The position numbers and the translations under genes are program-made. A DNA stretch of 64,000 nucleotides, from contig OY756958.1 in assembly GCA_963580455.1 (NCBI GenBank), forward strand, positions 14,706,501 to 14,770,500. The letters are read 5' to 3'. The notes beneath the pieces are model-generated. The model searched no databases, was not told where the DNA came from, and saw nothing but the letters and a program-made list of their open reading frames with translations. The stretch is from Euonymus europaeus. Lineage: Eukaryota; Streptophyta; Magnoliopsida; Celastrales; Celastraceae. Of the stretch, positions 61,698 through 64,000 are shown piece by piece (positions within the stretch are counted from its first letter, which is position 1; each line of letters starts with the position of its first letter).

Positions 61698-64000
61698 TGT
61701 CAAATTTTATGAGTATAAGCCTACTAGATTATTTCGATGTGAAAACAACAACTTTACAAGACAAATGGACAAAAACGTTAGAAGCTCCTCAATAGAGAGA
61801 AATATGCAACTTCGGACTATCAAAATTGCTCGGTGTACACTTTTTCTTGTTATTCTATGTCAAATTTTACGAGTATAAGCTTCCTAGATTATTTTGATGC
61901 GAAAATCCAAACTTTCTATGACAAATGGACAAAACCGTTTAAAGCTCCTCCATAGAGTGAGTTGAGCAACTTCGGACTATCAAAGTTGCTCGGTGTACAC
62001 TTTTTCTTGTTCTTCTATGTCAAATTTTACGAGTATAAGCCTCCTAGATTATTTCGATGTGAAAACAACAACTTTACAAGACAAATGGACAAAAACGTTA
62101 GAAGCTCCTCCATAGAGAGAGTTGTGCAACTTCGGACTATCAAAATTGCTCGGTGTACACTTTTTATTGTTATTCTATGTCAAATTTTACGAGTATAAAC
62201 TTCCTAGATTATTTCGATGCCAAAACCCCAACTTTCTATGACAAATGGACAAAACCGTTTAAAGCTCCTCCATAAAGTGAGTCGAGCAACTTCGGACAAT
62301 CAAAGTTGCTCGGTGTACACTTTTTATTGTTCTTCTATGTCAAATTTTACGAGTATAATCCTCCTAGATTATTTCGAAGTGAAAACAACAACTATACAAG
62401 ACAAATGGACAAAAAGATTAGAAGCTCCTCCATAGAGAGAGTTGTGCAACTTCGGACTATCAAAATTGCTCGGTGTACACTTTTTATTGTTATTCTATGT
62501 CAAATTTTACGAGTATAAGCTTTCCCAGATTATTTCGATGCCAAAACCCCAACTTTCTATGACAAATGGACAAAAACGTTAAAAGCTCTTCCATAGAGAG
62601 GGTTGTGCAACTTCGGACTATCAAAGTTGCTCGGTGTACACTTTTTATTGTTCTTCTATGTCAAATTTTACGATTATATGCTTCCTAGATTATTTCGATT
62701 CCAAAACCACAACTTTCAACGTTAAAAGCTCCTCCATAGAGTGAGTTGTGCAATTTCGAACTATCAAATTTGCTCGGTGTACACTTTTTATTGTTCTTCT
62801 ATGTCAAATTTTACGAGTATAAGCTTCCTAGATTATTTCGATGCCAAAACCCCAACTTTCTATGACAAATGGACAAAACCGTTTAAAGCTCCTCCATAGA
62901 GTGAGTTGAGCAACTTCGGACAATGAAAGTTGCTCGATGTGCACTTTTTGTTGTTCTTCTATGTCAAATTTTACGAGTATATGCTTGCTGGATTATTATG
63001 ATGCCAAAACCTCAACTATCAATAAGAAATGAGCAAAACCGTTAAAAGCTACTTCATAGTGAGAGTTGAGCAATTCCGGACCATCAAAGTTGCTCATTGT
63101 ACACTTTTTATTGTTCTTCTACGTCAAATTTTACGAGTATAAGCTTCATAGATTATTTCGATTTAAAAATCCCAACTTTCTATGACAAATGGACAAAACC
63201 GTTTAAATCTACTCCATAGGGAGAGTTGAGCAACTTCAGAACGTAAAAGTTGCTCGGTGTACACTTTTTATTGTTATTCTATATCAAATTTTACGAGTAT
63301 AAGCTTCCTAGATTATTTCGATGCCAAAAATCCAACTTTCTATGACCAAAGGACAAAACCGTTTAAAGCTCCTCCATAGAGTGAGTTGAACAACTTCGAA
63401 CTATCATAGTTGCTCGGTGTACACTTTTTGTTGTTCTTCTATGTCAAATTTTATGAGTATAAGTTTCCTAGATTATTTCGATGCCAAAACACCAACTATC
63501 AATGACAAATCGACAAAACCGTTAAAAGCTACTCCATAGAAAGAGTTGAGCAACTTCGGACCATAAACGTTGCTCGGTGTACACTTTTTATTGTTATTCT
63601 ATGTCAAATTTTACGACAATAAGCTTCCTAGATTATTTCGATTCCAAAACCCCAACTTTCTATGACAAATGGACAAAACCGTTTAAAGCTACTCCATAGA
63701 GAGAGTTGAGCAACTTTGGACCATAAAAGTTGCTCGGTGTACAACTTTTATTGTTCTTCTATGTCCAATTTTACGACTATAAGCATCCTAGATTATTTCG
63801 AAGCCAAAACCCCAACTTTCTATGACAAATGGACAAAAACGTTAAAAGCTCCTCCATAGAGAGAGTTGTGCAACTTCGGACTATCAAAGTTGCTCGGTGT
63901 ACACTTTTTATTGTTCTTCTATGTCAAATTTTACGAGTATATGCTTCCTAGATTATTTCGATTCCAAAATCCCAACTTTCAATGTTAAAAGCTCCTCCAT

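Larger units (their letters stand above)
254..64000 (+). repeat. 160-bp tandem satellite array (HOR core with diverged flanks)
   Basis: The invariant GTACAC recurs every 160 bases almost without break. A consensus monomer, read from GTACAC, contains in order: a T-rich run; TTCTATGTCAAATTTTACGAG; TATAAGCTTCC with a HindIII site; TAGATTATTTCGATGCC; AAAACCCCAACTTTC; ATGACAAATGGACAAAACCG; TTTAAAGCTCCTCC; ATAGAGTGAGTTGAGC; and a dyad ending in GTTGCTCGGT. The consensus is about 37% GC (60 of 160 bases). All monomers lie in the same orientation; I found no inversion, transposon or gene inside. Length, base composition and HOR structure are typical of centromeric satellites. That this array is centromeric is inference, since CENH3 binding cannot be read from sequence. 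Confidence 0.97.
52481..64000 (+). repeat. Right flank: diverged satellite monomers
   Basis: About 72 monomers show high mutual divergence, several small indels and no dominant unit. Monomers of the GATGTGAAAAC / TTTACAAGACAAATGG kind are frequent (for example 52829, 54109, 58393, 61738). Partial periods of 320, 960, 1280 and about 3503 bp are visible and listed separately. The kinds of monomer match those of the left flank better than those of the core. The array runs off the end of the window. Confidence 0.88.

Noticed and set aside
52733..62518. Open frames of 63-92 codons in the right flank with similar hydrophobic, FLLFFYVKFYEYK-like stretches
   Set aside because: The hydrophobic run is the translation of the T-rich GTACACTTTTT...TTCTATG segment. 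It appears in any monomer lacking a stop by chance, and similar frames arise in the left flank (943-1188, 4250-4549, 4888-5187).
254..64000. CRISPR array
   Set aside because: The repeated unit is the whole 160-bp period with no unique spacers, and there are no cas genes.
254..64000. Exact copy of a known plant centromeric satellite
   Set aside because: I could not match the monomer by memory to a named family; size alone (about 160 bp) is shared by several unrelated satellites, so no name is given.

Overview
The window is almost entirely one tandem satellite array. Every base I inspected from about 254 to 64000 belongs to a head-to-tail repeat of about 160 bp, all in one orientation, roughly 400 monomers, with a consensus near 37% GC. 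I see no credible protein gene, tRNA, rRNA, intron-bearing gene, CRISPR array or complete transposon. The sequence alone does not identify the organism. A nucleosome-sized AT-rich satellite with nested higher-order repeats (HORs) fits a eukaryotic centromeric or pericentromeric array. The 160-bp length and the HindIII site in the consensus monomer recall plant centromeric satellites, but this is inference and I do not recognise the family.

Layout. (1) 1-253: non-satellite DNA with a 73-bp element present twice at an 83-bp period, then a unique AT-rich stretch; this is the array edge or the end of an inserted element. (2) 254-5720: old, diverged monomers with small indels and local one-monomer duplications. 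(3) 5721-7800: short period units of 7 and 8 monomers. (4) 7801-21110: a 12-monomer HOR of 1921 bp in six clear units (one enlarged to 14 monomers), then a scrambled nine-monomer stretch. (5) 21111-30710: three nearly identical 3200-bp, 20-monomer units. (6) 30711-41409: 12-mers, another 20-mer, a 9-mer and a 13-mer, all made from the same 12 monomer types. (7) 41410-52480: rearranged 12-mers (1919 bp, two), 16-mers (2560 bp, about two) and a 13-mer of 2080 bp that carries flank-type monomers. (8) 52481-64000: diverged monomers again, sharing multi-monomer strings with the left flank. The array continues past the right end.

The 12 monomer types, numbered from the monomer after a one-base T insertion (for example from 11643), can be told apart by eye: 1 = TATATGCTTGCTGG with CCTCAACTATC; 2 = ATAACCTTCC; 3 = AAGCATCCTGG with GATTCC; 4 = AAGCTTACTAG; 5 = AAGCATCCTAG; 6 = CACCAACTATGAATG; 7 = TTGTTATTCTATGTAAAA; 8 = eight-T run with CCCACACTATC; 9 = CCTAGCTTATTT; 10 = AACATTAACTTTCTGTG; 11 = TATCAATAAAAAATGGGC; 12 = TGAGTTTGAGC. 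Writing each unit as a string of these numbers explains nearly every unit length as deletion, duplication or fusion of runs from one ancestral 12-mer.

A second layer of structure is a dyad in the consensus monomer: two 9-bp perfectly complementary arms around a 10-base loop, one base before the palindrome GTGTACAC. Within the 12-mer the dyad is perfect in five monomers, weakened in four and broken in three, in a fixed order. This is the best candidate for a functional or protein-binding signal in the window.
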